A DNA stretch of 5,350 bases from contig CALGAS010000510.1 of assembly GCA_937959175.1 (NCBI GenBank), positions 1-5,350 of the forward strand, in the 5' to 3' direction. The notes under the pieces are model-generated. The model ran no database searches, had not been told where the DNA came from, and saw only the letters and a list, made by a program, of their open reading frames with translations. Below, one piece after another: positions 1-5,350 of the stretch. Numbering within the stretch: the stretch's first letter is position 1; each line of letters starts with the position of its first letter. Made by a program: the position numbers and the translations under genes. This stretch comes from an uncultured bacterium. Lineage in GTDB: Bacteria; Planctomycetota; Planctomycetia; Pirellulales; UBA1268.

Positions 1-521
1 CCTCCCTGCATCACGGCGCAGCGGGCCGTCTTCCAACTGGCGACGTAGGGGCCGACGTCGGCCTTCGGGAAGTGGAGGTTCACCTCGGGCATCCGCAGTT
101 CGGGCCGGATCCGGTCGAAGCAGAGTTCGCGGTCTGCCTTCTCGAACGAGAGCGGATGTGTGACGGGCACCTCGCGGCCGTTCTCATACCACTCGTCCAT
201 GCCCCAGAAGTGGGCGTGGCGAAGATCGAGCTCGAACTCGTTCACGAGGCGGGCCACCAGCGGCAACTGCTCCGTCGGCCCGATCGGCCCGCAGATGCCC
301 ACGGGATCGTCGGCCGTCGCCTGTCGCCAGGCGGTGATGTATTCGAGCGCCTCGGCGAGATAGAAGTCTTCGAGGGTGTCGTAGAAGACGACGCGAAACC
401 CGGGCCGCGCGAGGGCGGCGAGATCGCGATCAGTGAGCGCCGCGGCGTCGCGGATGAGCTCGGCGTCGAGCGTGGTGTAGTCCCACCAGTCGGGGGCGAT
501 GCGGCTTGCGGGGCGAGGCAT
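1..521 (-). CDS. Glucosamine-6-phosphate deaminase/isomerase-like protein (NagB family), 3' end beyond window
   Basis: The first 173 residues are visible; family members are about 260-290 residues, so the C-terminal third or more lies off the left edge. Residues 107-112 read GMDEWY, matching the NMDEY segment of E. coli NagB, whose Asp72 is catalytic (here D109). The following HPLSFEKADRELCFDRI (122-138) parallels HPESYYSFMHRNFFDHV of NagB. The usual sugar-phosphate loop (LPTGGTP in E. coli) is replaced by GICGPIGPTEQLP at about 75-87, so the substrate may differ. Later catalytic residues (Asp141, His143, Glu148 in E. coli) are not visible. Start: ATG at 521-519 with AGGAG at 529-533, 7 nt away. 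It lies 141 bp downstream of the PIG-L deacetylase on the same strand, which suggests deacetylation followed by deamination of an amino sugar, cytoplasmic. The family is secure; the exact reaction is inferred. Confidence 0.85.
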   Translation of the reverse strand, partial: MPRPASRIAPDWWDYTTLDAELIRDAAALTDRDLAALARPGFRVVFYDTLEDFYLAEALEYITAWRQATADDPVGICGPIGPTEQLPLVARLVNEFELDLRHAHFWGMDEWYENGREVPVTHPLSFEKADRELCFDRIRPELRMPEVNLHFPKADVGPYVASWKTARCAVMQG

Positions 522-662
522 GGGAAGGCTCCTGGCGAATCGTTCCCGCAATGTATGCCGGTTGAGCGGCGAACCGTAGCCCCCGAACGCTCAAAAATAT
601 CTTTCAATCGCCGGGGCCTGCTTTTCGTTTTTACGATCCGCCGCTGTCGATCTCCTCAAACG
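522..662 (-). promoter_or_regulatory. Leader region between deacetylase and NagB-like gene, with inverted repeat and AT-rich stretch
   Basis: This 141-bp gap contains the only clearly AT-rich patch of the window (about 590-637) and a perfect 7-bp inverted repeat, TTGAGCG at 562-568 and CGCTCAA at 588-594, with a 19-nt spacer. The two arms and the AT-rich patch lie 41-110 bp upstream of the NagB-like start, a plausible place for a promoter and operator. I found no convincing paired -35/-10 hexamers, and no T-tract follows the repeat, so it is not an intrinsic terminator. The right-hand part (631-662) may be former deacetylase coding sequence (see the tandem repeat at 687-702). Confidence 0.3.
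529..533 (-). promoter_or_regulatory. Ribosome binding site of the NagB-like gene
   Basis: AGGAG on the minus strand, 7 nt before the ATG at 521. This fixes the start; no other in-frame start nearby is as well placed. Confidence 0.7.
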
Positions 663-1451
663 TCAGGCCGGCGGGTTCCGGGCGGTCCAGGGCCCCAGGG
701 CCGCCGCGAGCGGATCGTCGTCGCCGGCCGAGAGGCCGAGATGGAGGTGTCGCCGCCAGCCCTCGGCATACTCGAACCGGCCCGACATCCGCCCCACCTG
801 CCGGGCCATCTCATCAGCGGCGTCGAGGTAGCTGTCCATGCCCTGCGTGGCGTCGAGCCAGGCCTTCTGGCTCACATGGGCGGCCAGCGCCTTCCGCTTG
901 ACCGGCTGAACGCCCGTGGTGTCGATGAACAGCTCGGGCACCACCGGCCGCCGCAGGCCATCGCAGAGCCCGTGCGGCATCGCGTGATACACCGTCACGT
1001 CGCCCGCAGCCGGCTCGACGGGCGGGTCGGTCGTGAAGTTCGGCATTCCACGGGCGAAGGCCGCCGTCACGGCCAGCCGGGCCGTGTTCATGTGGTCTTC
1101 CATGTAGTCGTCGGGCGAGTGCGTGAGCACGATCCGTGGCCGCACGCGTCGCACCACGGCCGCGAGCCGCCGCAACAGCCGCTCCTCATAAAAGATGCAG
1201 AGGTCGTCGGCGAGGCTCTCGTGGAATACGGCGTCCAGGATCCCGGCGGCGGCCCGCCCCTCGGCCGCGCGGACGGTTCGCGTCTGGTCCGGCCCGGTCG
1301 TCAGGCTGCCGCAGTCACCACCGGAAAGATTGAGGTAGTGCGTCTTCCACCCGACCTCGCGGAGCCGCAGGAGCGTGCCGGCGGCGACGAACTCGATGTC
1401 GTCGGGATGGGCCACGATGGCCAGGGCGGCGGGAGAAGCGGGGGTAGGCAT
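663..1451 (-). CDS. PIG-L family N-acetylglucosaminyl deacetylase (LmbE-like)
   Basis: The protein has 262 residues, normal for the family. AHPDD at 14-18 is the N-terminal zinc motif of PIG-L/MshB/BshB deacetylases: H15 and D18 would bind metal and D17 act as base. The second motif HSPDDYMEDH (111-120) supplies the third ligand, H120. Known relatives remove the acetyl group from N-acetylglucosamine-containing substrates in the cytoplasm. The start is the ATG at 1451; the AHPDD strand follows within 18 residues as usual, and the upstream ribosome site is weak. It begins 23 bp after the regulator relic, implying a shared transcript, and precedes the NagB-like gene, so an amino-sugar or N-acetylated glycoside is the likely substrate. 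The last ten residues (GPWTARNPPA) look unlike a normal tail and follow an 8-bp tandem duplication that changes the frame. The catalytic part is intact. The precise substrate is unknown. Confidence 0.9.
   Translation of the reverse strand: MPTPASPAALAIVAHPDDIEFVAAGTLLRLREVGWKTHYLNLSGGDCGSLTTGPDQTRTVRAAEGRAAAGILDAVFHESLADDLCIFYEERLLRRLAAVVRRVRPRIVLTHSPDDYMEDHMNTARLAVTAAFARGMPNFTTDPPVEPAAGDVTVYHAMPHGLCDGLRRPVVPELFIDTTGVQPVKRKALAAHVSQKAWLDATQGMDSYLDAADEMARQVGRMSGRFEYAEGWRRHLHLGLSAGDDDPLAAALGPWTARNPPA
687..702 (-). repeat. 8-bp perfect tandem duplication inside the deacetylase 3' end
   Basis: The octamer CCAGGGCC (plus strand) occurs twice without a gap, at 687-694 and 695-702. Removing one copy restores a different frame that replaces the final GPWTARNPPA with DRPEPAGLTFEEIDSGGS and ends at a TAA at 633-631. 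The duplication itself is seen directly; that it is a recent frameshifting insertion is inference. Confidence 0.75.
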
Positions 1452-1474
1452 GGCGATGCGTTGGTTCCCGGGGT

Positions 1475-1939
1475 TCAGTGGCCGCCCCGCGCGGCGGTCC
1501 GCAGGGCGGCCGGGGTCGTGCGAAAGTGGCGGCGAAACACGGTCGTCATGGAGGCGATCGAGCGGAATCCCGCCCTTGGGGCGACGCTCGACAGCGGCGG
1601 ATCGGAGAGCTCACACACGAACTCATCGTCGTCCACGCCGATCACGGCGACATCGAAGGGCACCCGCAGGCCCGCCGCCACGACGGCCTGCGCCACGAGC
1701 GGCTCGTCGAACGACGCGATGATTCCCTGGCCCGACCAGGCTGCAAAGTCGGGCAGCCGTCGGCTCTGCTCCTCCTCGACGTACAGCCGCCAGTCGCCCG
1801 CCTCTCTGGCATACTGGGCCACACCCTTGGCGATCTCACGGTCGTAGGTCAATGCGGGATCGACGACGACGGCCACGAGCGGGCCAGGGACCGCGGGCCC
1901 TTCGACAAGTCGATCCGTTGCTCGACGTTTCCGTGCCAT
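1475..1939 (-). pseudogene. XylR-type (AraC-family) sugar-responsive regulator with two in-frame internal deletions
   Basis: The frame encodes 154 residues against about 390 for XylR. Three segments align with remembered E. coli XylR. Residues 21-93 match the N-terminal effector domain (TYDREIAKGVAQY against AYDRQVVEGVGEY, then WSGQGIIASFDEP against WLGDGVIADFDDK). Residues 94-119 match the end of that domain (VPFDVAVIGVDDDE, then PPLSSV). Residues 122-148 match the second AraC helix-turn-helix (GFRSIASMTTVFRRHFRTTP against GYPSLQYFYSVFKKAYDTTP). About 150 residues are missing at the first junction and 100 at the second, including most of the sugar-binding core and the first helix-turn-helix. 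It can hardly bind sugar or DNA normally. The ATG at 1939 is chosen because similarity begins there; a GTG at 1993 is also in frame. It lies 23 bp before the deacetylase and is divergent from the reductase. It is probably a relic, though still an open frame. Confidence 0.75.
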
Positions 1940-2010
1940 GAAGGCATTCTGGCACGTCGCGACCGCTCCCCCAACCAGCCCCTTTGACGTCACCCGGAGG
2001 CACGCCCGCC
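1940..2010. promoter_or_regulatory. Divergent intergenic region between regulator relic and aldo/keto reductase
   Basis: This 71-bp gap must hold the start signals of both divergent genes. It contains the perfect 8-bp palindrome TGACGTCA at 1985-1992, a possible operator core. On the minus strand TTGGGG (1974-1969) and CAGAAT (1951-1946) are 17 bp apart, and the second ends 6 nt before the regulator ATG, which would give a nearly leaderless transcript and fits the absence of a ribosome site there. Both hexamers are poor matches to consensus, so this is only a candidate. Confidence 0.25.
1996..2000 (+). promoter_or_regulatory. Ribosome binding site of the aldo/keto reductase
   Basis: GGAGG lies 10 nt before the ATG at 2011. 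It favours this ATG over an in-frame TTG at 1984, which would place the site inside the coding region. Confidence 0.65.
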
Positions 2011-3015
2011 ATGGCCAAGATAACGATTCCCGTTCCGGTTCCCGCGGCCGGCGGCCGGCCCGATCAGCCCTTGCCCGCGGTCGGCCTGGGGCTCTGGAAG
2101 GTCGAACGGCCCGCCGCGGCAGGGCTCGTCGAGGAGGCGATCCGGGTCGGCTACCGCCACCTCGACAGCGCCAGCGACTACGGCAACGAGGCCGAGGTCG
2201 GCGAGGGGATCACCCGGGCACTCGCCCGCGGGCTCTGCCGCCGGGAGGACCTCTGGGTGACGTCGAAACTCTGGAATACCTACCACGAGCCGCGGCACGT
2301 GCGACCGGCGGTCGAACGGTCGCTTCGTGACCTCGGGCTCGATGATCTCGACCTCTATCTGATCCATTTTCCGATCGCCCTGGCGTTTGTGCCCTTCGAG
2401 ACCCGCTATCCGCCCGGCTGGTTTTTCGATCCCGACGCAGACGAGCCGGTCATGCGGGCGGCGCGGGTGCCGCTGGCGGAAACCTGGGCGGCCATGGAAC
2501 AACTCGTCGATGCGGGGCTCGTGCGGCGAATCGGCGTCTGCAACTACGGCGTCTCACTCCTTCGCGACCTGCTGGCGACGGCGCGGATTCCGCCGGCGGT
2601 GCTCCAGGTGGAGATGCATCCGCTGCTCGCCCAGGAGAAGCTCCTGCGGTTCTGCCGGGAGTCGGCGATCGCGGTGACGGCCTTTTCGCCGCTGGGGGCG
2701 CCATCGTATGTGCCGCTGGGGATGGCAACGGCGGCGGAGAGCCTGCTCGAGCATCCCCTGATCATGAGCATCGCCGCCGCGGCCGGCCGCACGCCGGCGC
2801 AGGTGCTCCTCCGCTGGGGCGTGCAGCGGGGGACCGCCGTGATCCCGAAGACGTCGCGGCCCGAGCGACTTGCGGAGAACCTCGCCGTGTCGGACTTCGC
2901 GCTCTCCAGCGACGACATGGCGGCGATCGCCGGCCTTGATGCAGGCCGCCGCTTCAACGACCCGGGCGTGTTCTGCGAGCTGGCATTCAATACCTTCTTC
3001 CCGATCTACGAGTGA
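2011..3015 (+). CDS. NADPH-dependent aldo/keto reductase, xylose (aldose) reductase-like
   Basis: The protein has 334 residues, typical of the aldo/keto reductase (beta/alpha)8 barrel. The catalytic tetrad is complete: D52 and Y57 in HLDSASDYGNE, K86 in VTSKLW, and H119 in YLIHFP. The cofactor motif IPKTSRPERLAEN (278-290) is the usual NADP-binding signature, with K280 as the phosphate contact. HFPIALAFVPFETRYPPGWF (119-138) and RRFNDPG (313-319) closely resemble yeast xylose reductases (HFPIAFKFVP, then EKYPPGFY; LRFNDP), as does AVLQVEMHPLLAQEKL. The likely reaction is reversible reduction of an aldose such as xylose to its alditol in the cytoplasm; the real substrate is not shown. It is transcribed away from the XylR-type relic and is probably monocistronic, ending before a convergent gene. 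No signal peptide is visible. The family is certain; the sugar assignment is inferred from similarity. Confidence 0.92.
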   Translation: MAKITIPVPVPAAGGRPDQPLPAVGLGLWKVERPAAAGLVEEAIRVGYRHLDSASDYGNEAEVGEGITRALARGLCRREDLWVTSKLWNTYHEPRHVRPAVERSLRDLGLDDLDLYLIHFPIALAFVPFETRYPPGWFFDPDADEPVMRAARVPLAETWAAMEQLVDAGLVRRIGVCNYGVSLLRDLLATARIPPAVLQVEMHPLLAQEKLLRFCRESAIAVTAFSPLGAPSYVPLGMATAAESLLEHPLIMSIAAAAGRTPAQVLLRWGVQRGTAVIPKTSRPERLAENLAVSDFALSSDDMAAIAGLDAGRRFNDPGVFCELAFNTFFPIYE

Positions 3016-3016
3016 C

Positions 3017-3056
3017 CGGGCCGCTCGCACCGCTGGAATCGTCAGGCAGCGGCCCG
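3017..3056. terminator. GC-rich stem in the convergent gap (possible bidirectional terminator)
   Basis: CGGGCCGCT at 3017-3025 pairs perfectly with AGCGGCCCG at 3048-3056 (9 bp, 22-nt loop). It fills the 45-bp gap between the ends of the reductase and the phosphoesterase. There is no T-tract on either side, so it is not a classical intrinsic terminator; the position is the main support. Confidence 0.4.
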
Positions 3057-3060
3057 CCCG

Positions 3061-3870
3061 TCAGGCCGCCGGCTCGAGCGGCGGCCCGGCGTCGATCGGT
3101 TCGCCCGCCAGCGGCGGCTCGTCGAGCGTCGGCTGGTCGGCCAGCCAGGTGTGGTCGACCAGTTCCATCCGGCCGTCGAGATGCTCGACGACCGCCGTGC
3201 AGTGCTCGACCCAGTCGCCGCAGTTGACGTAGTCGATGCCGTCGATCCGCCGGATCGCCGGCACGTGGATGTGGCCGCAGATCACCCCGCAGCAGCCCTT
3301 CTTCCTCGTGTAGCGGGCGACGAACTGTTCGAAGTCGTTGATGAAGTTCACGGCCCGCTTGACCTTGCTCTTGAGCAGCGAGGAGAACGACCAATACGGG
3401 TAGCCGAGCGAGCGGCGGGCGATGTTCATCCACTTGTTGAGGTGCAGGGCCAGCGTGTATGCCCGGTCGCCGAGATGATAGATCCAGGCGGCGTGCTTGG
3501 TGAGGTGGTCGAAGAAATCGCCATGGATCACCAGCAGCCGGCGGCCGTCGACCGTCACATGCACGCACATGTCGACCAGTTCCATGTGGCCGAAGGCCTG
3601 CGGGGCGAAAGTGCGGAGGAACTCGTCGTGATTGCCCGTGATGTAGACGATTCGGGTTCCCCGTTTGAGCATGCCGAGGATGCGGCGGAGGATGAAGCTG
3701 GAGGTGTCGGTCCAGTGAAACGACCGCTTCAGCTTCCAGCCGTCGATGATGTCGCCGACGAGGTAGAGCCGGTCTGGCTGGACCCTTCCGAGGAAGGCGA
3801 ACAGCTCCTCGGCCCGCGCGAACCGACAGCCGAGATGGACATCGGAGATGAAGAGGGATCGGACCCGCAT
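3061..3870 (-). CDS. LpxH-like metallophosphoesterase (UDP-2,3-diacylglucosamine diphosphatase family)
   Basis: The protein has 269 residues. The calcineurin-like phosphoesterase metal motifs are all present and in order: D10-V-H12 in ISDVHLG, G39-D40 in VGDIIDGW, G79-N80-H81-D82 in TGNHDEF, H116-G-D in VIHGDFFD, and GHIH at 199-202. This is the LpxH (COG2908) arrangement. LpxH proper hydrolyses UDP-2,3-diacylglucosamine to lipid X in lipid A synthesis at the inner face of the membrane. This member is somewhat longer than E. coli LpxH (240) and may belong to a sister group of unknown substrate. The last 25-30 residues are proline- and acid-rich and probably disordered. The ATG at 3870 is preferred over a TTG at 3909 because of a GGAG 8 nt upstream and because the SDVHLG motif then starts at residue 9. 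It lies 190 bp downstream of the phosphofructokinase and has no lipid A neighbour here. Confidence 0.85.
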   Translation of the reverse strand: MRVRSLFISDVHLGCRFARAEELFAFLGRVQPDRLYLVGDIIDGWKLKRSFHWTDTSSFILRRILGMLKRGTRIVYITGNHDEFLRTFAPQAFGHMELVDMCVHVTVDGRRLLVIHGDFFDHLTKHAAWIYHLGDRAYTLALHLNKWMNIARRSLGYPYWSFSSLLKSKVKRAVNFINDFEQFVARYTRKKGCCGVICGHIHVPAIRRIDGIDYVNCGDWVEHCTAVVEHLDGRMELVDHTWLADQPTLDEPPLAGEPIDAGPPLEPAA

Positions 3871-4060
3871 CGTGCTGGCTCCGTCGTGGTCGGGAGGCCC
3901 GCGGGGCAACCGCCTGACAGCCTCTACGATAGCGGGACACTACCGGGCGGCGGGATCGGCTGGCAGCGCGAAAAGCCGTGAGAATTCCGTGAGGATGGAT
4001 CCGCCGGGGAAGGGGTCATGCCAGGCGACGCGGCCGCCGGATGCCTCGATCAGCCGCGGC
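3871..4060 (-). other. 190-bp gap between phosphofructokinase and phosphoesterase genes
   Basis: No convincing gene lies here. Directly after the phosphofructokinase stop is the 10-bp palindrome AGCCGCGGCT (4052-4061). On the minus strand a reading stretch from 4059 to a TAG at 3942-3940 (39 codons) has a coding-like flavour (for example GRVAWHDPFPGG, then SILTEFSRLFALP), but it has no ATG, GTG or TTG start within the gap. A weak -10-like TATCGT (3931-3926) could serve the phosphoesterase; no matching -35 was found. Confidence 0.3.
3879..3882 (-). promoter_or_regulatory. Ribosome binding site of the LpxH-like gene
   Basis: GGAG on the minus strand, 8 nt before the ATG at 3870; it decides this start over the upstream TTG at 3909. 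Confidence 0.6.
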
Positions 4061-5350
4061 TCAGCCGAAGACCGGGGGCTGGCCGGTGGCCTCGAGCACC
4101 GAAAGCCAGAGGTCGCCGTCGGGGCAGACCTGGTTGCGGTGGCTGACGGCCAGCGTCATCGGGATGTGGACGTAGCGGCCCCGCCAGCGGCCGACCACCA
4201 TCTCCGTGCGGCCGGCCATGGCGGCGTGGACGGCGTTTTGGGCCAGCCGGATGCAGTAGACGCTGTCGAACGGATTGGCCTCGACGCTGCGGATCGCATA
4301 GCTCGGGTCGATGTACTTGAGGTTGAGCTCGAGCCCCTCGGCCGCGAAGTGCTCGGCGATCCGCGTGCGGAGGAAGATGCCGATGTCCTGCAGTTTCTTG
4401 TTGCCCGAGGCATCGGCTCCCGCTTCCTCCGCCGGCACCAGATCCTGCCCGGCCCCCTCGGCGACCACGATCACCGCATGGCCGCGGTCGCGGACCCGGC
4501 CGGCAAGGTGGGCCAGGAAGCCGCCGGGGCCGTCGAGGGCGAAGCCGACCTCCGGAATCAGGACGTAGTTGGCATCGGGCTCCGCCAGGGCGGCGTAGCA
4601 GGCGATGAAGCCGGAGTGGCGGCCCATCAGCTTGACCAGGCCGACGCCGTTGGGCGAGGCCTTCGCCTCGACGTGGGCCGAGCGGATGCTCTTGGTCGCC
4701 TCGGCGAAGGCTGTCTGGAAGCCGAACGACTGGTCGATGTAGGGGATGTCGTTGTCGATCGTCTTGGGCACGCCGACCACGGCGATCCGCCCGCCCCGCT
4801 CCTTGACCCGCTCGGCCACCTGCATCGCCCCCCGCAGCGTGCCGTCGCCGCCGACCACGAAGAGCACGCCGATGTCCTGACGTTCCAGGCAGTCGACGAT
4901 CTCGTCGGGATCCTGGGCCCCGCGGGAGGTGCCGAGAATCGTGCCGCCGTCCTCGGCAATCCGGCTGACCACCTCGGGCGTGAGGTCCATGACATCGTGG
5001 CAGTAGCGGGGAATGAAGCCCTGATACCCGTTGCGGAAGCCGTAGATTCGTTTGACGCCGTAGTGGAAGGCGAGTTCCATCACCAGGCCGCGGATCACGT
5101 CGTTGATCCCGGGGCAGAGCCCGCCGCAGGTGACGATCCCGACCCGCAGCTTGGCCGGATCGAAGAAGATGCTCCGCCGCGGCCCGGCCGACTCGAAGCC
5201 GGGCAGGTCGGCCGGGGCGAGGCCGGCGGCGATCACCTGATCGAGCGTGTCGTGGAAGAGGACGCGGTCGCCTTCGCCGACATAGTGTTCGGTGGTCTGC
5301 CGCGACTCGATCAAGGACTTCAGCGGCGAGTCGATCCGGCAGGGACCGAG
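4061..5350 (-). CDS. ATP-dependent 6-phosphofructokinase (plant-like, long type), 5' end beyond window
   Basis: The visible 429 residues cover nearly the whole protein. Motifs numbered from the right edge: CGGLCPGIN (75-83) for nucleotide phosphate contact, GGDGT (167-171), PKTIDND (195-201) with the catalytic Asp at 199, MGRHSG (242-247) for fructose 6-phosphate, and EGAGQ near 298. It phosphorylates fructose 6-phosphate to the 1,6-bisphosphate in glycolysis, in the cytoplasm. Gly in GGDGT points to ATP as donor, whereas pyrophosphate enzymes have GGDD; the Lys in PKTIDND is shared with pyrophosphate and plant-type ATP enzymes, so ATP use is likely but not certain. The frame stays open to the edge, and upstream residues (CRIDSPLKSL) look like genuine N-terminal sequence, so the in-frame TTG at 5314 is probably not the start. 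The gene is first in the order phosphofructokinase then phosphoesterase. Confidence 0.93.
   Translation of the reverse strand, partial: LGPCRIDSPLKSLIESRQTTEHYVGEGDRVLFHDTLDQVIAAGLAPADLPGFESAGPRRSIFFDPAKLRVGIVTCGGLCPGINDVIRGLVMELAFHYGVKRIYGFRNGYQGFIPRYCHDVMDLTPEVVSRIAEDGGTILGTSRGAQDPDEIVDCLERQDIGVLFVVGGDGTLRGAMQVAERVKERGGRIAVVGVPKTIDNDIPYIDQSFGFQTAFAEATKSIRSAHVEAKASPNGVGLVKLMGRHSGFIACYAALAEPDANYVLIPEVGFALDGPGGFLAHLAGRVRDRGHAVIVVAEGAGQDLVPAEEAGADASGNKKLQDIGIFLRTRIAEHFAAEGLELNLKYIDPSYAIRSVEANPFDSVYCIRLAQNAVHAAMAGRTEMVVGRWRGRYVHIPMTLAVSHRNQVCPDGDLWLSVLEATGQPPVFG

Noticed and set aside
242..607. A minus-strand open frame of 121 codons
   Set aside because: It overlaps the NagB-like gene in another frame, and its Ser/Arg/Pro-rich translation has no domain. 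The frame starting at 521 carries the NagB motifs.
72..1847. A 591-codon open frame on the plus strand
   Set aside because: It lies opposite three recognisable minus-strand genes. Its translation is rich in Arg, Gly, His and Pro, has no recognisable domain, and is expected from the G+C-biased third positions of the opposite strand.
3017..3056. The GC stem as a proven intrinsic terminator
   Set aside because: No T-tract follows on either strand, so it is listed only as a candidate.
2987..3940. A minus-strand open frame of 317 codons over the phosphoesterase
   Set aside because: It is out of frame with the metal motifs and its translation is low-complexity Arg/Pro/His; it is a shadow of the LpxH-like gene.
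3151..3981. A plus-strand open frame of 276 codons
   Set aside because: It is antisense to the LpxH-like gene, is Val/Asp/Glu-rich as a mirrored codon pattern, and has no recognisable motif.
1..5350. CRISPR array, tRNA, rRNA or insertion sequence
   Set aside because: No spaced direct repeats, tRNA-like cloverleaf, transposase motif or terminal inverted repeats were seen on either strand.

Overview
This is a very G+C-rich bacterial window with five protein-coding genes and one decayed regulator gene. The gene set suggests a member of the Planctomycetota: a XylR-type regulator, a PIG-L deacetylase paired with a glucosamine-6-phosphate-deaminase-like protein, a long phosphofructokinase of the PKTIDND type, and an LpxH-like phosphoesterase. 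This taxonomic guess is inference from gene families; no rRNA or other marker is present.

Left block (1-1939, minus strand). Reading leftward, a shrunken XylR-family regulator (1939 to 1475) is followed after 23 bp by a PIG-L-family N-deacetylase (1451 to 663). After a 141-bp leader comes a NagB-like protein that runs off the left edge (521 to <1). The deacetylase and the NagB-like protein look like an amino-sugar module: deacetylation, then deamination/isomerisation towards fructose 6-phosphate. The regulator has lost about 60% of its usual length through two in-frame internal deletions. The deacetylase carries an 8-bp tandem duplication near its 3' end that appears to have shifted its C-terminal frame.

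Middle (1940-3060). A 71-bp divergent gap separates the regulator from a plus-strand aldo/keto reductase (2011-3015) whose closest remembered resemblance is to yeast-type xylose reductase. Its end faces the next gene across a 45-bp gap holding a 9-bp GC stem.

Right block (3061-5350, minus strand). An LpxH-like metallophosphoesterase (3870 to 3061) lies 190 bp downstream of an ATP-type 6-phosphofructokinase (>5350 to 4061) whose start is outside the window. If the amino-sugar module makes fructose 6-phosphate, the kinase would commit it to glycolysis, but the genes are not obviously one operon.

I see no RNA gene, CRISPR array, transposase or attachment site. The most notable features are the internally deleted but still in-frame regulator, the frameshifting duplication in the deacetylase, and the eukaryote-like xylose reductase beside a XylR relic.
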